Assembly (NCBI GenBank): GCA_963729815.1
Contig: CAVSPU010000003.1
Span: 62,001 to 126,000, forward strand
Length of the DNA: 64,000 nucleotides
Source: DAHUXN01 sp963729815
GTDB taxonomy: Bacteria; Acidobacteriota; Terriglobia; Acidiferrales; UBA7541
Direction of reading: 5' to 3'
Part shown: positions 8,807 to 18,508 of the stretch, one piece after another
Numbering within the stretch: position 1 is the first letter of the stretch
Layout of the letters: the number at the start of each line of letters is the position of its first letter
Program-made: the position numbers and the translations under genes
Notes under the pieces: generated by a model
Seen by the model: the letters and a program-made list of their open reading frames with translations, nothing else
What the model was told of the DNA's origin: nothing
Database searches by the model: none

Positions 8807-9344
8807 ATCCGTTCCCGCTGCTCCAAAACGAAAGCCGTCGCTATCTTTTTTTTTCGCCACGGCATGCGGCGTGGGTTATATCCCGGTCGCACCAGGCACA
8901 TGGGGCTCGCTCGTCGGTGTGGCTCTTTACTGCGCGCTGATCAGCATACACACGCGGTCCGCCCTCGATCTCTATTTGCACGATACGTACTACGTCGCTC
9001 TCGCCGGGTGGCCGGTCGTCCCAGTTGTCGCGGTACTCCTCGCGGCCCTCGGAGTCTTCACCGCGGACCGCGTGGCGAATTTCACTGGCAAGAAAGACCC
9101 GCAATTCGTCGTCATCGACGAAGTCTCCGGCCAATTCCTCACTTATCTGCTCGCCCTGGCTCCGCTCAACTGGAAATATCTCGCCCTCGGTTTTATACTT
9201 TTCCGGTTGTTCGACATCTGGAAGCCCTTTCCCGCGCGGCAGGCAGAGTCTTTGCCAGGCGGCTGGGGTATCATGACAGACGATTGGGTCGCCGCAGTTT
9301 ACGCAGCCGTGGGAATTTGGATTGCCAGGGCGCTGGGGCTATGA
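8790..9344 (+). CDS. pgpA: Phosphatidylglycerophosphatase A
   Basis: Membrane phosphatase that makes phosphatidylglycerol from phosphatidylglycerophosphate. The frame is open upstream, but those codons would overlap yacG and encode an Arg/Pro/Ser-rich stretch without family similarity. The ATG at 8790 (MNEKTESVP) gives 184 aa. Family motifs are GYIPVAPGTWGSLVG near the N-terminus and FVVIDEVSGQ, where acidic residues bind metal. Several hydrophobic segments follow, then the conserved FRLFDIWKPFP and GGWGIMTDDW. It starts inside the end of yacG. Together with plsY and gpsA it covers several steps of phospholipid synthesis in this window. Confidence 0.93.
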   Translation: MNEKTESVPAAPKRKPSLSFFFATACGVGYIPVAPGTWGSLVGVALYCALISIHTRSALDLYLHDTYYVALAGWPVVPVVAVLLAALGVFTADRVANFTGKKDPQFVVIDEVSGQFLTYLLALAPLNWKYLALGFILFRLFDIWKPFPARQAESLPGGWGIMTDDWVAAVYAAVGIWIARALGL

Positions 9345-9363
9345 AACTCTGGGTACGCTTCTC

Positions 9364-10389
9364 TTGAAGACAAACAGCATTCCGCGAATTGAAAGCATCC
9401 AGCCGGCGGCGGCGATACCGGGTGGCGAAGTCACGATTCGCGGCGCTGGCTTCGTCAACGGAAACCAGTTGCGCCCGGAAGTCCACTTCGGCGCGACGCC
9501 GGGCAACGTGGTTCTGGCTTCGGAAAATGTCCTCGTTGCGCATGTGCCGGAGGGCGCAGAGGGCGGCTCTGTATGCGTGCAATCAAGCCACGCCGCAAGC
9601 CAACCATTCCCTATCGCTCTGGGCGCGCTGATCGCCGACAATTTGCATCCCGTCGCGAATCCCGCTGTGGATCGCGAAGGAAATGTCTACGTCACCTTCA
9701 GCGGGCAGCGCGGCCAAAAAGTTCCCGTGTCGCTTTATAAAGTGACGCGCGATCGCGCCATAAAACCGTTCGTCACGCAGTTGATGAATCCCACGGGTCT
9801 CGCCATGGATCGCGATGGCGTTCTTTACGTTTCCTGCCGCAACGATGGCACGATTCATCGCGTCATGCCCGACGGCCGCGCCGAACAATGGATCGAAGGC
9901 ATGGGCATCGCCACAGGACTGGCGTTCGATCACGCCGGGAACCTGTATGTCGGCGACCGCAGCGGCACGATTTTCAAAATCGGCGCCGACCGCCAGATTT
10001 TTGTCTTCGCCACGCTGGAGCCCTCGATGTCGGCTTACCACTTGGCATTCCATTCCAACGGCGATTTGTACGTCACTGGCCCGACGACTTCGAGTTTCGA
10101 CCGCGTCCACCGGATCACGCCCGCCGGCGAAGTCGAAGTCTTCTACCGAGGCCTCGGCCGGCCGCAAGGACTTGCATTTGACGCCGCCGGCAATTTATAC
10201 GTCGCTGCGTCGCTTGGCGGCAGGCGCGGCATCACGCGAATCACCCCCGACGGCCACGCGGAGATTGTCCTCAGCGGAAATGGAATTGTTGGCCTCGCGC
10301 TGGAACCTTCGCGCCGCGCTCTGGTCGCCACCAACAACGCGCTCTATTCCCTCGACTGGAACGTCGAAGGCTTGTCATTGATTTCATAG
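9364..10389 (+). CDS. IPT/TIG plus NHL/SMP-30-like beta-propeller protein
   Basis: Unknown function. With a TTG start at 9364 the product is 341 aa (MKTNSIPRIESIQPA); a second TTG at 9322 would extend it into pgpA by 23 nt, and neither start has a strong ribosome site. Residues about 8-85 resemble an IPT/TIG immunoglobulin-like fold (AAAIPGGEVTIRGAGF). The rest forms NHL-type propeller blades, each with a GLAFD-AGNLYV-like signature (GLAMDRDGVLYVS, GLAFDHAGNLYVGD, GLAFDAAGNLYVA). No signal peptide is evident. Such propellers may bind ligands or act as lactonases; the catalytic residues of gluconolactonase could not be identified, so no enzyme activity is claimed. Confidence 0.8.
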   Translation: MKTNSIPRIESIQPAAAIPGGEVTIRGAGFVNGNQLRPEVHFGATPGNVVLASENVLVAHVPEGAEGGSVCVQSSHAASQPFPIALGALIADNLHPVANPAVDREGNVYVTFSGQRGQKVPVSLYKVTRDRAIKPFVTQLMNPTGLAMDRDGVLYVSCRNDGTIHRVMPDGRAEQWIEGMGIATGLAFDHAGNLYVGDRSGTIFKIGADRQIFVFATLEPSMSAYHLAFHSNGDLYVTGPTTSSFDRVHRITPAGEVEVFYRGLGRPQGLAFDAAGNLYVAASLGGRRGITRITPDGHAEIVLSGNGIVGLALEPSRRALVATNNALYSLDWNVEGLSLIS

Positions 10390-10543
10390 CCTCTCTGCGC
10401 GGCTCATCACTGATTCATCCGAGCAACCGGCTGCGCGCTTCACCTCCGGATAGGCCCTCGCAAATCTGCGAGACGCTTTACTCTCCCGCGCGTCTATACT
10501 CCGGTAAGCGCGGTTCCCGTTTCAGATAGAGCGGAGAAGACTC

Positions 10544-12955
10544 ATGCGCAATCTCTTTCGCGACTTCGCCTCGGACCTCATCTACGGCCTGCGGCAAATC
10601 AAACAAAATCTCTCGCTCGCATTGATTTGTGTAGCTGTGCTCGCCATCGGCGCGGGCTCGAGCACTGCTGTCTTCGCCATGCTCTACGATGCGCTGCTCA
10701 AACCGCTCCCGTATCGCGACGCAGGCCAGCTCGTCTATGTGCACAATGATTTTCCCGGCTCGCAGCTCGCGGAGACGGCCGCGTCCGGCCCAGATTTCAG
10801 AGATCTGAGCACGCATCATGAGCTCTTCAGCGAAACCGCCGCCTACTATTTCAACGATTTCACCATGACCGGCGCTGGATCGGCGCAGCACGTCGACGCC
10901 GTCAATGCATCCGCCACGCTTTTTCCCATGCTCGGCATTCAGCCGCAGCTCGGCCGCGCGTTCGCGCCGGAAGAAGATCGTGACGGCGCTTCTCACGTGG
11001 TCATTTTGAGCAACGCGTTGTGGCAAAGCTCCTTCAGCTCCGATCGCAACGTCATTGGCAAGACCATTGAACTCGACGGCGAGCCCTACCGCGTAATCGG
11101 CGTGATGCCTTCGGATTTCAATTTCCCCTATCCCGCCTCGCAAGTGTGGGTGCCGCTTGCCTTGAAGTCCGGCGATCTTGCGCCCGGCGAACGCGGCGAC
11201 AAATGGCTGCAAATGTTCGCGCGCCTCGCTCCCGGCGTGACTCCGGAACGAGCGAACACCATTCTCGCCACGCTGAGCCACAGCTTCGCTGCCGCCTACC
11301 CCACCGACTATCCGGAAAAAACCGGCTGGCGATTCACCAGCCAGCCCCTCATCGAGCAGCGAACCAGCAACATTCGTAGTTGGCTGCTCCTCGCATTTGG
11401 TGCGGTGGGCTGTGTGCTGTTGATTGCTTGCATCAACGTCTCTGGCTTGCTCTTGGTTCGCTCCAGCGTTCGCAGCAAGGAGTGGGCCGTTCGCGCAGCC
11501 CTGGGCGCGAGTCAGATGCGCTTGATTCGGCAAATATTCACCGAGACCGCTTTGCTTGCCGTGGCCGGCTGCGGCGCGGGAGTCTTTTTAGCGCTCGCTC
11601 TCATCCGGCTAAGCAATCAATTTGGCCCCATTCATCGCACGGCTATTGGACCGTGGACATACGTTTTCTCACTGGGCGTTTGTATCGTCGCTACTTTCGT
11701 CGCCAGTGCGCTCCCCGCCGCTGCGTTCGGGAGTTTGCCGCTCGACCAAACGCTGCGCGCCAGCGCCACGCGCGCTTCCACTGCCAGTGGAAACTGCCGC
11801 AAGCTTCTTGTCGCTGGACAAATTGCCTTCGCCATCGCGTTGCTTTTCACCGCCACCTCACTCAGCCGCAGCTTCTCGAAATTGCTCGACGTTTCCCCGG
11901 GTTTTTCGCCGGAGAATGTTTGGACGGGGAACATCGGCTTGCCGCAAAAGCGCTATCTAACCGATCCCTCGCGCGCCATATTCTTCCAGGAACTCCTCCG
12001 GCGCGTTTCCGCCATGCCCGGAGTCGAATCGGCTTCCGCAGGTGTTGTTCTTCCTTTTTCCAGCGCAGGATGGACCGCTGATCTTTTCTTTCCCGGACGC
12101 GCGGAGCTGCCCGTTCGCCCCGCGGCGCGCTTCAACATTGTCCTTCCCGGTTATCTGGAAACGTTGAAAATACCTCTGATCGAGGGGCGCTCGTTTGGCG
12201 AACAAGACAATGCAAGCTCCGCGATGGTCGCGATTGTCGACCGCTCCTTTGTCCGGAAATATTTTTCGCAGGAAGACCCCATCGGCAAGCTGGTGGCCAA
12301 CAACGCCGTCCGAAATAACCCCTACCGCATTGTCGGCGTCGTCCGCGACGTCTTGAGCCACGATCTGGCGGAAGCGCACCGGCCGGAAATCTACATTCCG
12401 GAATTGCAGCATCCGAACTCCGCGATGTTCCTGGTCGTTCGATCCGCCGCGAACGCAAACGTTGCCGCGGACGTTCGCGATGCTCTCGAGAGTATGGACA
12501 AGTCTGTGGCCCTCTTCGACGTCGAAACCATGCCCGCCCGGATACTCGATTCCGTGAAACTTCGCCGCTTCGTCGCCTGGCTGCTCAACAGCTTCGCCCT
12601 CGTCGGCCTGCTGTTGGCCGCGCTCGGCCTCTACGGAACGCTTGCCTACACGGTCCAGCTCCGGCGTCGCGAAATCGCCATTCGCATGGCCCTCGGCGCC
12701 TCGCCTCGCGACACCCGCGTCCTCATTTTGCGCCATTGCGCATCGATTGCAGCTGCCGGTCTCGTGCCCGGCGCTCTCATCTCCGTGGCCGCCGCGCGTG
12801 CCACGCGAAGTTTCCTCTTCGGCATCTCGCCGCTCGACCCGTGGACTGTGGCCCTCACGGCAGCCGGATTCTTCGCGCTCGCGCTCGCAGCAACATGGAT
12901 TCCCGCCATGCAAGCAACTCGCGTCGATGCTCTCCTCGCTTTACGCGAGGAATGA
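10544..12955 (+). CDS. ADOP-type orphan ABC permease (duplicated MacB/FtsX)
   Basis: Large inner-membrane protein of the MacB/FtsX permease superfamily. The 803-aa product has an N-terminal membrane helix at about residues 24-46 (LALICVAVLAIGAGSSTAVF), a periplasmic MacB_PCD-like domain, and an FtsX-like four-helix core (about 280-440). A second periplasmic domain and C-terminal FtsX helices follow, with the repeated motif RREIAIRMALGAS near the end and KEWAVRAALGAS in the first half. The duplication, and the absence of a neighbouring ATPase gene, match the acidobacterial duplicated orphan permease family, whose function is not established. It stands alone between the propeller protein and cinA. 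Confidence 0.9.
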   Translation: MRNLFRDFASDLIYGLRQIKQNLSLALICVAVLAIGAGSSTAVFAMLYDALLKPLPYRDAGQLVYVHNDFPGSQLAETAASGPDFRDLSTHHELFSETAAYYFNDFTMTGAGSAQHVDAVNASATLFPMLGIQPQLGRAFAPEEDRDGASHVVILSNALWQSSFSSDRNVIGKTIELDGEPYRVIGVMPSDFNFPYPASQVWVPLALKSGDLAPGERGDKWLQMFARLAPGVTPERANTILATLSHSFAAAYPTDYPEKTGWRFTSQPLIEQRTSNIRSWLLLAFGAVGCVLLIACINVSGLLLVRSSVRSKEWAVRAALGASQMRLIRQIFTETALLAVAGCGAGVFLALALIRLSNQFGPIHRTAIGPWTYVFSLGVCIVATFVASALPAAAFGSLPLDQTLRASATRASTASGNCRKLLVAGQIAFAIALLFTATSLSRSFSKLLDVSPGFSPENVWTGNIGLPQKRYLTDPSRAIFFQELLRRVSAMPGVESASAGVVLPFSSAGWTADLFFPGRAELPVRPAARFNIVLPGYLETLKIPLIEGRSFGEQDNASSAMVAIVDRSFVRKYFSQEDPIGKLVANNAVRNNPYRIVGVVRDVLSHDLAEAHRPEIYIPELQHPNSAMFLVVRSAANANVAADVRDALESMDKSVALFDVETMPARILDSVKLRRFVAWLLNSFALVGLLLAALGLYGTLAYTVQLRRREIAIRMALGASPRDTRVLILRHCASIAAAGLVPGALISVAAARATRSFLFGISPLDPWTVALTAAGFFALALAATWIPAMQATRVDALLALREE

Positions 12956-13027
12956 CTCTATCCAGCCTCTACGCATTCGAAACCCGCCCCTTGCGGGTTG
13001 CCTCGCGCATCAGGTACAACAATTCCG

Positions 13028-14281
13028 ATGGACGCGGAGATCATCGCCGTCGGCTCGGAGTTGTTGACGCCTTACCGCCTGGACACGAATTCCCTCTTTC
13101 TCACCGCTGAGCTCAATCGCCTCGGATTTCAGGTGCGCCGCAAAATCGTCGTCGGCGATCACGATGAGGATCTGAGGGACGCTTTTCGCAGAGCCATTGA
13201 CCGCGCCGATGTGGTTGTCTCCTGCGGCGGCCTGGGACCCACGGCGGACGACCGCACTCGCGAAATCGTCGCCGAATTACTCGGCCGCAAACTCAAACTC
13301 AATGACGCGATTCTCCGGCACATCCAAGAACGTTTTCGAAAATTTGGCCGCGCCATGCCCGAAGTGAACGTGCGTCAGGCCATGGTGCCCGAAGGTGCGG
13401 AGCCGCTCGAAAATACGCGCGGCACAGCGCCCGGCCTATGGATCGACAGCGGCGGAAAAATCCTCGTGCTCTTGCCAGGGCCCCCGGGTGAACTCCAGCC
13501 CATGTTCGTGCAAGAGGTGAAGCCGCGCCTCGCGCGGCGCGGCGGCAAGCTCCGGCTTTACACCCGCGAACTGCGAATCACGGGCCTGCCCGAATCGGAA
13601 GTCGATCAGCGCATCGCGCCGATCTGCGCGCAGTATCCAGGCACCGACACCACGATCCTTTTTTCCGCCGGCGAAATTCAATTGCATCCGCGCTTGTGGT
13701 CAGATGACGAGCGCGCAGCCATAAAGCTCCTCGACGAAATCGTGAAGGGTTTCGCTATCGCCCTTGGCGAGCATTTGTTCACCACCTCCGGAGAAACTCT
13801 CGAATCGGTTGTGGCGAAGGAGCTTCAGGAGCGCCACGCGACGATTGCCGTTGCGGAAAGCTGCACCGGCGGAATGCTTGCCGCGCGATTGACCAACGTC
13901 GCTGGCAGTTCCTCCTATTTTCTCGGCGGCGTCGTTTCCTACAGCAATGATTTGAAATCGGCCTGGGTCGACGTTCCTCGCGAATTGATCGAAGCCAAGG
14001 GCGCGGTCAGCTCAGAAGTCGCCCTTGCGCTTGCCGAAGGAATTCGACGCCGCGCCGGCGCCACGCTTGGCGTGGGAATCACTGGAATCGCCGGCCCCGG
14101 TGGTGGCAGCGCGGAGAAACCCGTCGGCCTTGTGCACATCGCCATCGCCGACGAAAAGACCCACAAAGAGTGCAGTTTCCGCTTCCCCGGCGATCGCGAT
14201 CGCATCCGTACGCAGGCTACGCAAACGGCGCTCGACATGGTGCGCCGTTATTTCCTTTACGCGCCGCCGGCGAAGGTATAG
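13028..14281 (+). CDS. cinA: CinA family protein (ADP-ribose pyrophosphatase / NMN amidase)
   Basis: Nucleotide-salvage protein historically called competence/damage inducible. The ATG at 13028 is chosen over an upstream TTG because MDAEIIAVGSELLTPYRLDTN is the family N-terminus (417 aa). The MoaB-like first domain carries VVSCGGLGPTADDRTRE. The C-terminal nicotinamide-nucleotide amidase domain carries VAESCTGGMLAARLTNVAG and GVGITGIAGPGGG. It is followed by thpR after 2 nt, then plsY and gpsA, which looks like one transcription unit. Confidence 0.94.
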   Translation: MDAEIIAVGSELLTPYRLDTNSLFLTAELNRLGFQVRRKIVVGDHDEDLRDAFRRAIDRADVVVSCGGLGPTADDRTREIVAELLGRKLKLNDAILRHIQERFRKFGRAMPEVNVRQAMVPEGAEPLENTRGTAPGLWIDSGGKILVLLPGPPGELQPMFVQEVKPRLARRGGKLRLYTRELRITGLPESEVDQRIAPICAQYPGTDTTILFSAGEIQLHPRLWSDDERAAIKLLDEIVKGFAIALGEHLFTTSGETLESVVAKELQERHATIAVAESCTGGMLAARLTNVAGSSSYFLGGVVSYSNDLKSAWVDVPRELIEAKGAVSSEVALALAEGIRRRAGATLGVGITGIAGPGGGSAEKPVGLVHIAIADEKTHKECSFRFPGDRDRIRTQATQTALDMVRRYFLYAPPAKV

Positions 14282-14283
14282 CC

Positions 14284-14850
14284 ATGCGTCTCTTCGTTGC
14301 GCTCGACGTCCCTGAAGACACGCGCCAGGCGTTGCACGCGCTCATTCTCCGATTCGAGAAGATATCTCGCGGCGCCCGCTGGGTGCGGCCTGAAGGCGTT
14401 CATGTCACGCTCAAATTCCTCGGCGAGGTCCCTGGTGCGAAAGTGCCCGCGATTCAAAATGAACTCACAGGGATCCGCCACGATCGGCCCATCGATGTCG
14501 CTTTCCGCCACTTTGGCTTTTTCCCCAACGATCATCATCCGCGTGTTTTCTGGGCTGGCATCGAATCGGGTCCCGAACTCGCCGCGCTTGCGGCGAAAGT
14601 GGAAGCGAAACTCGAACCGCTCGGATTCCCTAGTGAGACAAGAGCCTTCGCGCCGCACTTGACGCTGGCGCGCTTCAAGACGCTGGACGGATTGCCGAAG
14701 CTCAAGGAAACCGTCTCTTCGCTTCCGCTGCAGGATTTCGGCGCCACGTCCGCAACTCAATTCCACCTCTATCAAAGTGTGCTAAAGTCCAGCGGCGCCG
14801 TGTACACAAAGCTCGCCACCTATCCTTTCGTCGAAAGCGTCGTCCCGTGA
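14284..14850 (+). CDS. thpR: RNA 2',3'-cyclic phosphodiesterase (2H family)
   Basis: Soluble 2H phosphoesterase that opens RNA 2',3'-cyclic phosphates; older name 2'-5' RNA ligase. The ATG at 14284 gives the expected start MRLFVALDVPEDTRQAL and a 188-aa protein. The two catalytic HxT motifs are H40-V-T42 (HVTLKF) and H125-L-T127 (HLTLAR). The gene starts 2 nt after cinA and its stop overlaps the GTG start of plsY, so translation is probably coupled. The function in vivo is not known in most bacteria. Confidence 0.93.
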   Translation: MRLFVALDVPEDTRQALHALILRFEKISRGARWVRPEGVHVTLKFLGEVPGAKVPAIQNELTGIRHDRPIDVAFRHFGFFPNDHHPRVFWAGIESGPELAALAAKVEAKLEPLGFPSETRAFAPHLTLARFKTLDGLPKLKETVSSLPLQDFGATSATQFHLYQSVLKSSGAVYTKLATYPFVESVVP

Positions 14851-15458
14851 CCCCGGTCTGGCCGATTCCTGTCGTCGCATATTTGTTGGGTTCGATTCCC
14901 TTCGGCTACTTGATCGTGAAGCTGGGGCACGGCGCTGACGTCCGCGCGTCCGGAAGCGGAAACATCGGCGCGACAAATGTGTCGCGCGTCGCGGGCAAAG
15001 GTGCGGGCATTGCGACGCTGGTGCTCGACACCGGTAAGGGATATCTCGCCGTATGGCTCACACTCCATTGGCCCCACTCGAACATTCGCTGGGTGATGGC
15101 CGCGGCCCTGGCAGCTATCGTGGGCCACACTTTTTCCTGCTGGCTCGGCTTTCGGGGCGGCAAAGGCGTCGCGACGGGATTGGGCGTCTTTCTGGCGATT
15201 TCCTGGCAGGCGATGGCGGCAGCGGCTTTGCTCTGGATTATTGTGATCGCATTCTGGCGCTATGTCTCGCTTGGCTCCATCGCCGCCGCGGCCGCGCTGC
15301 CATTTTTAATTTATCTGTTCTACGCGCCCGGCCATGCGCCGCCGCGAGCCGTATCGCTGGGCAGCGTCCTGATTGCCGTCCTGATTATAGGGAAGCACCG
15401 CGAAAATATCGCGCGGCTGATCGCGGGAACCGAGAGCCGCTTGACGCGCAAAAATTGA
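14847..15458 (+). CDS. plsY: Glycerol-3-phosphate acyltransferase PlsY
   Basis: Integral membrane acyltransferase that uses acyl phosphate to make lysophosphatidic acid, the first step of phospholipid synthesis. The 203-aa product starts at a GTG that overlaps the thpR stop (GTGA). It has the family motifs GSIPFGYLI, the glycerol-phosphate loop GSGNIGATNVSR, and HTFSCWLGFRGGKGVATGLG, with about five membrane segments. gpsA, which makes the glycerol-3-phosphate substrate, follows 33 nt later, an informative functional pairing. Confidence 0.96.
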   Translation: MTPVWPIPVVAYLLGSIPFGYLIVKLGHGADVRASGSGNIGATNVSRVAGKGAGIATLVLDTGKGYLAVWLTLHWPHSNIRWVMAAALAAIVGHTFSCWLGFRGGKGVATGLGVFLAISWQAMAAAALLWIIVIAFWRYVSLGSIAAAAALPFLIYLFYAPGHAPPRAVSLGSVLIAVLIIGKHRENIARLIAGTESRLTRKN

Positions 15459-15491
15459 AAATTGGAGCGTTCGCACTCGAAGCTGCTACGC

Positions 15492-16496
15492 ATGAATAAA
15501 ATTGCCATTATCGGCGCTGGTGCGTGGGGCACGGCTCTCTCCATCGTGCTGTCGCAGAGCCACGTTCCGCACCGCATCGCGCTCTGGGCCCGCGAAGAGG
15601 ATGTCCGCGGCTCGCTCACCAGGGACCGCAAGAATCCCATTTTTCTTCCCGGATTCACGATTCCCGAGCAAGTGGAAGTAATTCCCGCGCTCGCCGAAGC
15701 CGTGAACGGCGCGGACTTCATCATCGGCGCGATGCCTTCGGCGCATGCGCGCGCTCTCTATTCCGAAATCCTTCCGCACGCCTCCCGCGCCGCCGTCATT
15801 GTCAGCGCGACGAAGGGCCTCGAACCCGAATCCCATTTGCGCATGACGCAAGTGATTGAACGCCTCGTCACGCAAAATTCGCAGCTCCGCATCGCCGCCA
15901 TCTCCGGGCCCTCCTTCGCCAAAGAAGTCGCCCAGGGCGATCCCACCGCCATCGTCGTGGCGTCGCCGAATCCGCAGGCTGCCAACGAAATTCAGCACGA
16001 ATTCTCCGGCCCGACGTTTCGCTTGTACACAAACGACGACGTGATCGGCGTCGAGCTTGGCGGCGCGGTCAAGAATGTCATTGCCATCGCGGCCGGCGTC
16101 GCCGAAGGGCTCGGCCTCGGCCACAACACCATGGCCGCTCTCATCACGCGCGGTTTGGCGGAAATGACGCGCCTCGGCACCGCGCTCGGCGCCCGCCGCG
16201 AGACCCTCGCTGGGCTCGCCGGAATCGGCGATTTGGTGCTTACCTGCACCGGAGAATTGAGCCGCAACCGCCGAGTCGGCATCGAACTCGGCCGCGGAAG
16301 AAAGCTCGATGAAATCCTTGCTTCCACGCCCACGGTCGCCGAAGGCGTCGGCACCACCGCCGCTGCGCAAGCCCTTGCCCTCAAGCTTGGCATCGAAATG
16401 CCCATCACTGCTCAAATGCACGGCGTTTTATACGAATCCCGCGCTCCCCGCGACGCCATCCGCGAATTGATGCACCGCCCCCTTAAGGCCGAATGA
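15492..16496 (+). CDS. gpsA: Glycerol-3-phosphate dehydrogenase (NAD(P)+)
   Basis: Cytoplasmic enzyme that reduces dihydroxyacetone phosphate to sn-glycerol-3-phosphate. A TTG at 15462 extends the frame, but the ATG at 15492 directly precedes the dinucleotide-binding fold MNKIAIIGAGAWGTALSIVL and gives 334 aa, the normal length. Conserved segments are ATKGLEPESHLRMTQV, ISGPSFAKEVAQGDPTAIV, GAVKNVIAIAAGVAEGLGLG (catalytic lysine) and GIGDLVLTCTGELSRNR. Last gene of the cinA-thpR-plsY-gpsA run. Confidence 0.96.
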   Translation: MNKIAIIGAGAWGTALSIVLSQSHVPHRIALWAREEDVRGSLTRDRKNPIFLPGFTIPEQVEVIPALAEAVNGADFIIGAMPSAHARALYSEILPHASRAAVIVSATKGLEPESHLRMTQVIERLVTQNSQLRIAAISGPSFAKEVAQGDPTAIVVASPNPQAANEIQHEFSGPTFRLYTNDDVIGVELGGAVKNVIAIAAGVAEGLGLGHNTMAALITRGLAEMTRLGTALGARRETLAGLAGIGDLVLTCTGELSRNRRVGIELGRGRKLDEILASTPTVAEGVGTTAAAQALALKLGIEMPITAQMHGVLYESRAPRDAIRELMHRPLKAE

Positions 16497-16598
16497 CCCG
16501 ACTGCCAGGCCGTTTCGTTCCAATGCGTCAATAGGTAGTACTTTAGGCCAGTTGTCCCCCGGGGCAGGCTCCCGTACGATTTTCGTGCAGGTATACTC

Positions 16599-18368
16599 GT
16601 GCCTCAAAAACCACTCGCAATCACAGGGATGCGCCGCGTGCGCATTCTCTGGATCGTTCTCGGCGCTTTGCTCCTGACCAGCGCCCTGCCGCTCTATCTT
16701 TATCACCGCGAAGTGCTTCGTCTCAGCGAAGACAAGCTGCAGGACACGGAGCGCGTCCAGCAATCGGGAATCACGCGATCTCTCGCCAGCGAAATTTTGC
16801 AGTTCGAGTCCAATCTCAGCGAACAATTGGAGAGCCAGCGCCAATTGCTCGCCTTGACCGGCTGGATCCAAAACGTCAGCGATCCTGCTCACACCCCGCA
16901 GCTCAGCCGGATGTTGCAGAATATTCTGCAAAACAATCACGATATTCTCTACGTCACCGCCATCGGCCAGGACGCCAAGGGAGAATCAGCCGAAAGCGTT
17001 CCCGGCGCGGAACAGGATCCCTTCGTCGACGCCGCGCTCAAGCACGCCTTCACCGCCAGCGTGCAGGGCGTGAACTGGTTCAGCGGCACCTTTGCACTCG
17101 GCCAAAACAATCGTCCCGCCATGGTGATTTCCGTGCCCTTGATGTCCGACGGCCAGTTCACCGGGATGCTCGCCGCGGTCGTGTCCTTGGACCGCGTCCT
17201 CGCACGCCTGCGCGACGCGAGTGTGCGTGACACAACCGTGTTTGTGGTCAATGGCGAAGGCCGCATCATCGTGCATCCCGATACTGTGAATATGGTTCCG
17301 GGCCGCGATCTCAGCACTAACCCCGTGGTCAACCAATTCAAAGGCCTGCCCCAGGAGTTGCGCACCACCGAAACGACGCAGTTCATGCTCCAGGAAAACA
17401 AGAAGCCGGTCGAAATGGTGGGCACCTATAGCACGATTCCGGAGCTTCATTGGGCCGTGATCGCGCAGCGCGGCATGGCCCAGGCTCGTGCCGACGCGGG
17501 CGTGCAGGAGCTGACTACCGAGGCTCTGCGATTCGTCATTGCCGTCACCCTCCTCGCCTTGCTGGTCGGATATCTGTCCGCCCTGGGAATCACGCGCCCG
17601 ATTCAAGGCCTCGTGCACTCCACGCGCGCCATCGCACGCGCTGAATTCCATGAGCGCGCGCAAGTCCAGGGCGCCGCGGAAATCAGCGAATTGGCTGAGA
17701 CCTTTAACAGCATGGCCGACGACATCGAGAAGTACGTCGACCGTCTGCAAATGGCCGCGACCGCCAACCGCGAATTGTTCATGGGTTCGATTCGCATGCT
17801 TGCCGCCGCTATCGACGAAAAGGATCCCTACACGCGCGGCCATTCTGGGCGCGTCGCGAAGTATTCGCTGATCATCGGCAAGGAATTGGGCCTCGACGCG
17901 GAAGCCCTCGACAAGCTCCGAATTTCCGCTCTATTGCACGACGTCGGCAAGATCGGAGTCGACGATCATGTCCTGAAAAAGCCCGGCAAATTGACCGACG
18001 AAGAATTCGAGCTGATGAAGCAGCATCCCGTGAAGGGCGCGAACATCATGCGGCCCGTCGCGCAACTGAAGGACATGCTGCCGGGCATCGAACTCCATCA
18101 CGAGCGCATGGACGGCAATGGCTATCCCTACGGGCTCACCGGCGACCAGATTCCGCTCATGGCGCGCATAATCGCCGTGGCCGACACGTTTGACGCCATC
18201 ACCACCAATCGCCCCTACCAATCCGCGATGGACCTCGATTACGCCATGGATCGCATCAACCAGCTCGGCGGCGCGAAGTTCGATCTCGACGTCGTCCGCG
18301 CCATTCAAGCCGCCGTAAAAGCCGGCAAACTGAAGCTCAGCGCCTCCCTCGTCGAAGTCGAGGTCTGA
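16599..18368 (+). CDS. Membrane sensor with Cache, HAMP and HD-GYP domains (c-di-GMP phosphodiesterase)
   Basis: Predicted membrane-bound sensor that degrades cyclic di-GMP. The product is 589 aa from the GTG at 16599, or 579 from the ATG at 16629. A TATACT at 16592-16597, just before the GTG, makes the ATG plausible. An N-terminal helix (about 14-34), a periplasmic dCache-like region, a second helix near residue 310 (FVIAVTLLALLVGYLSALGI) and a HAMP segment lead to the HD-GYP domain. The metal and catalytic residues are present: HD at 447-448 (LLHDVGKIG), HHERMDGNGYP with GYP at 508-510, and ADTFDA. Activity is therefore expected, but the sensed ligand is unknown. It stands alone. Confidence 0.9.
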   Translation: MPQKPLAITGMRRVRILWIVLGALLLTSALPLYLYHREVLRLSEDKLQDTERVQQSGITRSLASEILQFESNLSEQLESQRQLLALTGWIQNVSDPAHTPQLSRMLQNILQNNHDILYVTAIGQDAKGESAESVPGAEQDPFVDAALKHAFTASVQGVNWFSGTFALGQNNRPAMVISVPLMSDGQFTGMLAAVVSLDRVLARLRDASVRDTTVFVVNGEGRIIVHPDTVNMVPGRDLSTNPVVNQFKGLPQELRTTETTQFMLQENKKPVEMVGTYSTIPELHWAVIAQRGMAQARADAGVQELTTEALRFVIAVTLLALLVGYLSALGITRPIQGLVHSTRAIARAEFHERAQVQGAAEISELAETFNSMADDIEKYVDRLQMAATANRELFMGSIRMLAAAIDEKDPYTRGHSGRVAKYSLIIGKELGLDAEALDKLRISALLHDVGKIGVDDHVLKKPGKLTDEEFELMKQHPVKGANIMRPVAQLKDMLPGIELHHERMDGNGYPYGLTGDQIPLMARIIAVADTFDAITTNRPYQSAMDLDYAMDRINQLGGAKFDLDVVRAIQAAVKAGKLKLSASLVEVEV

Positions 18369-18508
18369 ACTTCGCCTTTTTCCGTCGCCCCCGCGAGACC
18401 TCGTTCACTCAACATTCGCTTCCGCACCTCCTCAGCCTTGCACTCGCGCACGCGCATCGCTGCACTCCTCTGCTAGAATGATCGTTTCTGGAGCCCAGAC
18501 GAAACGGC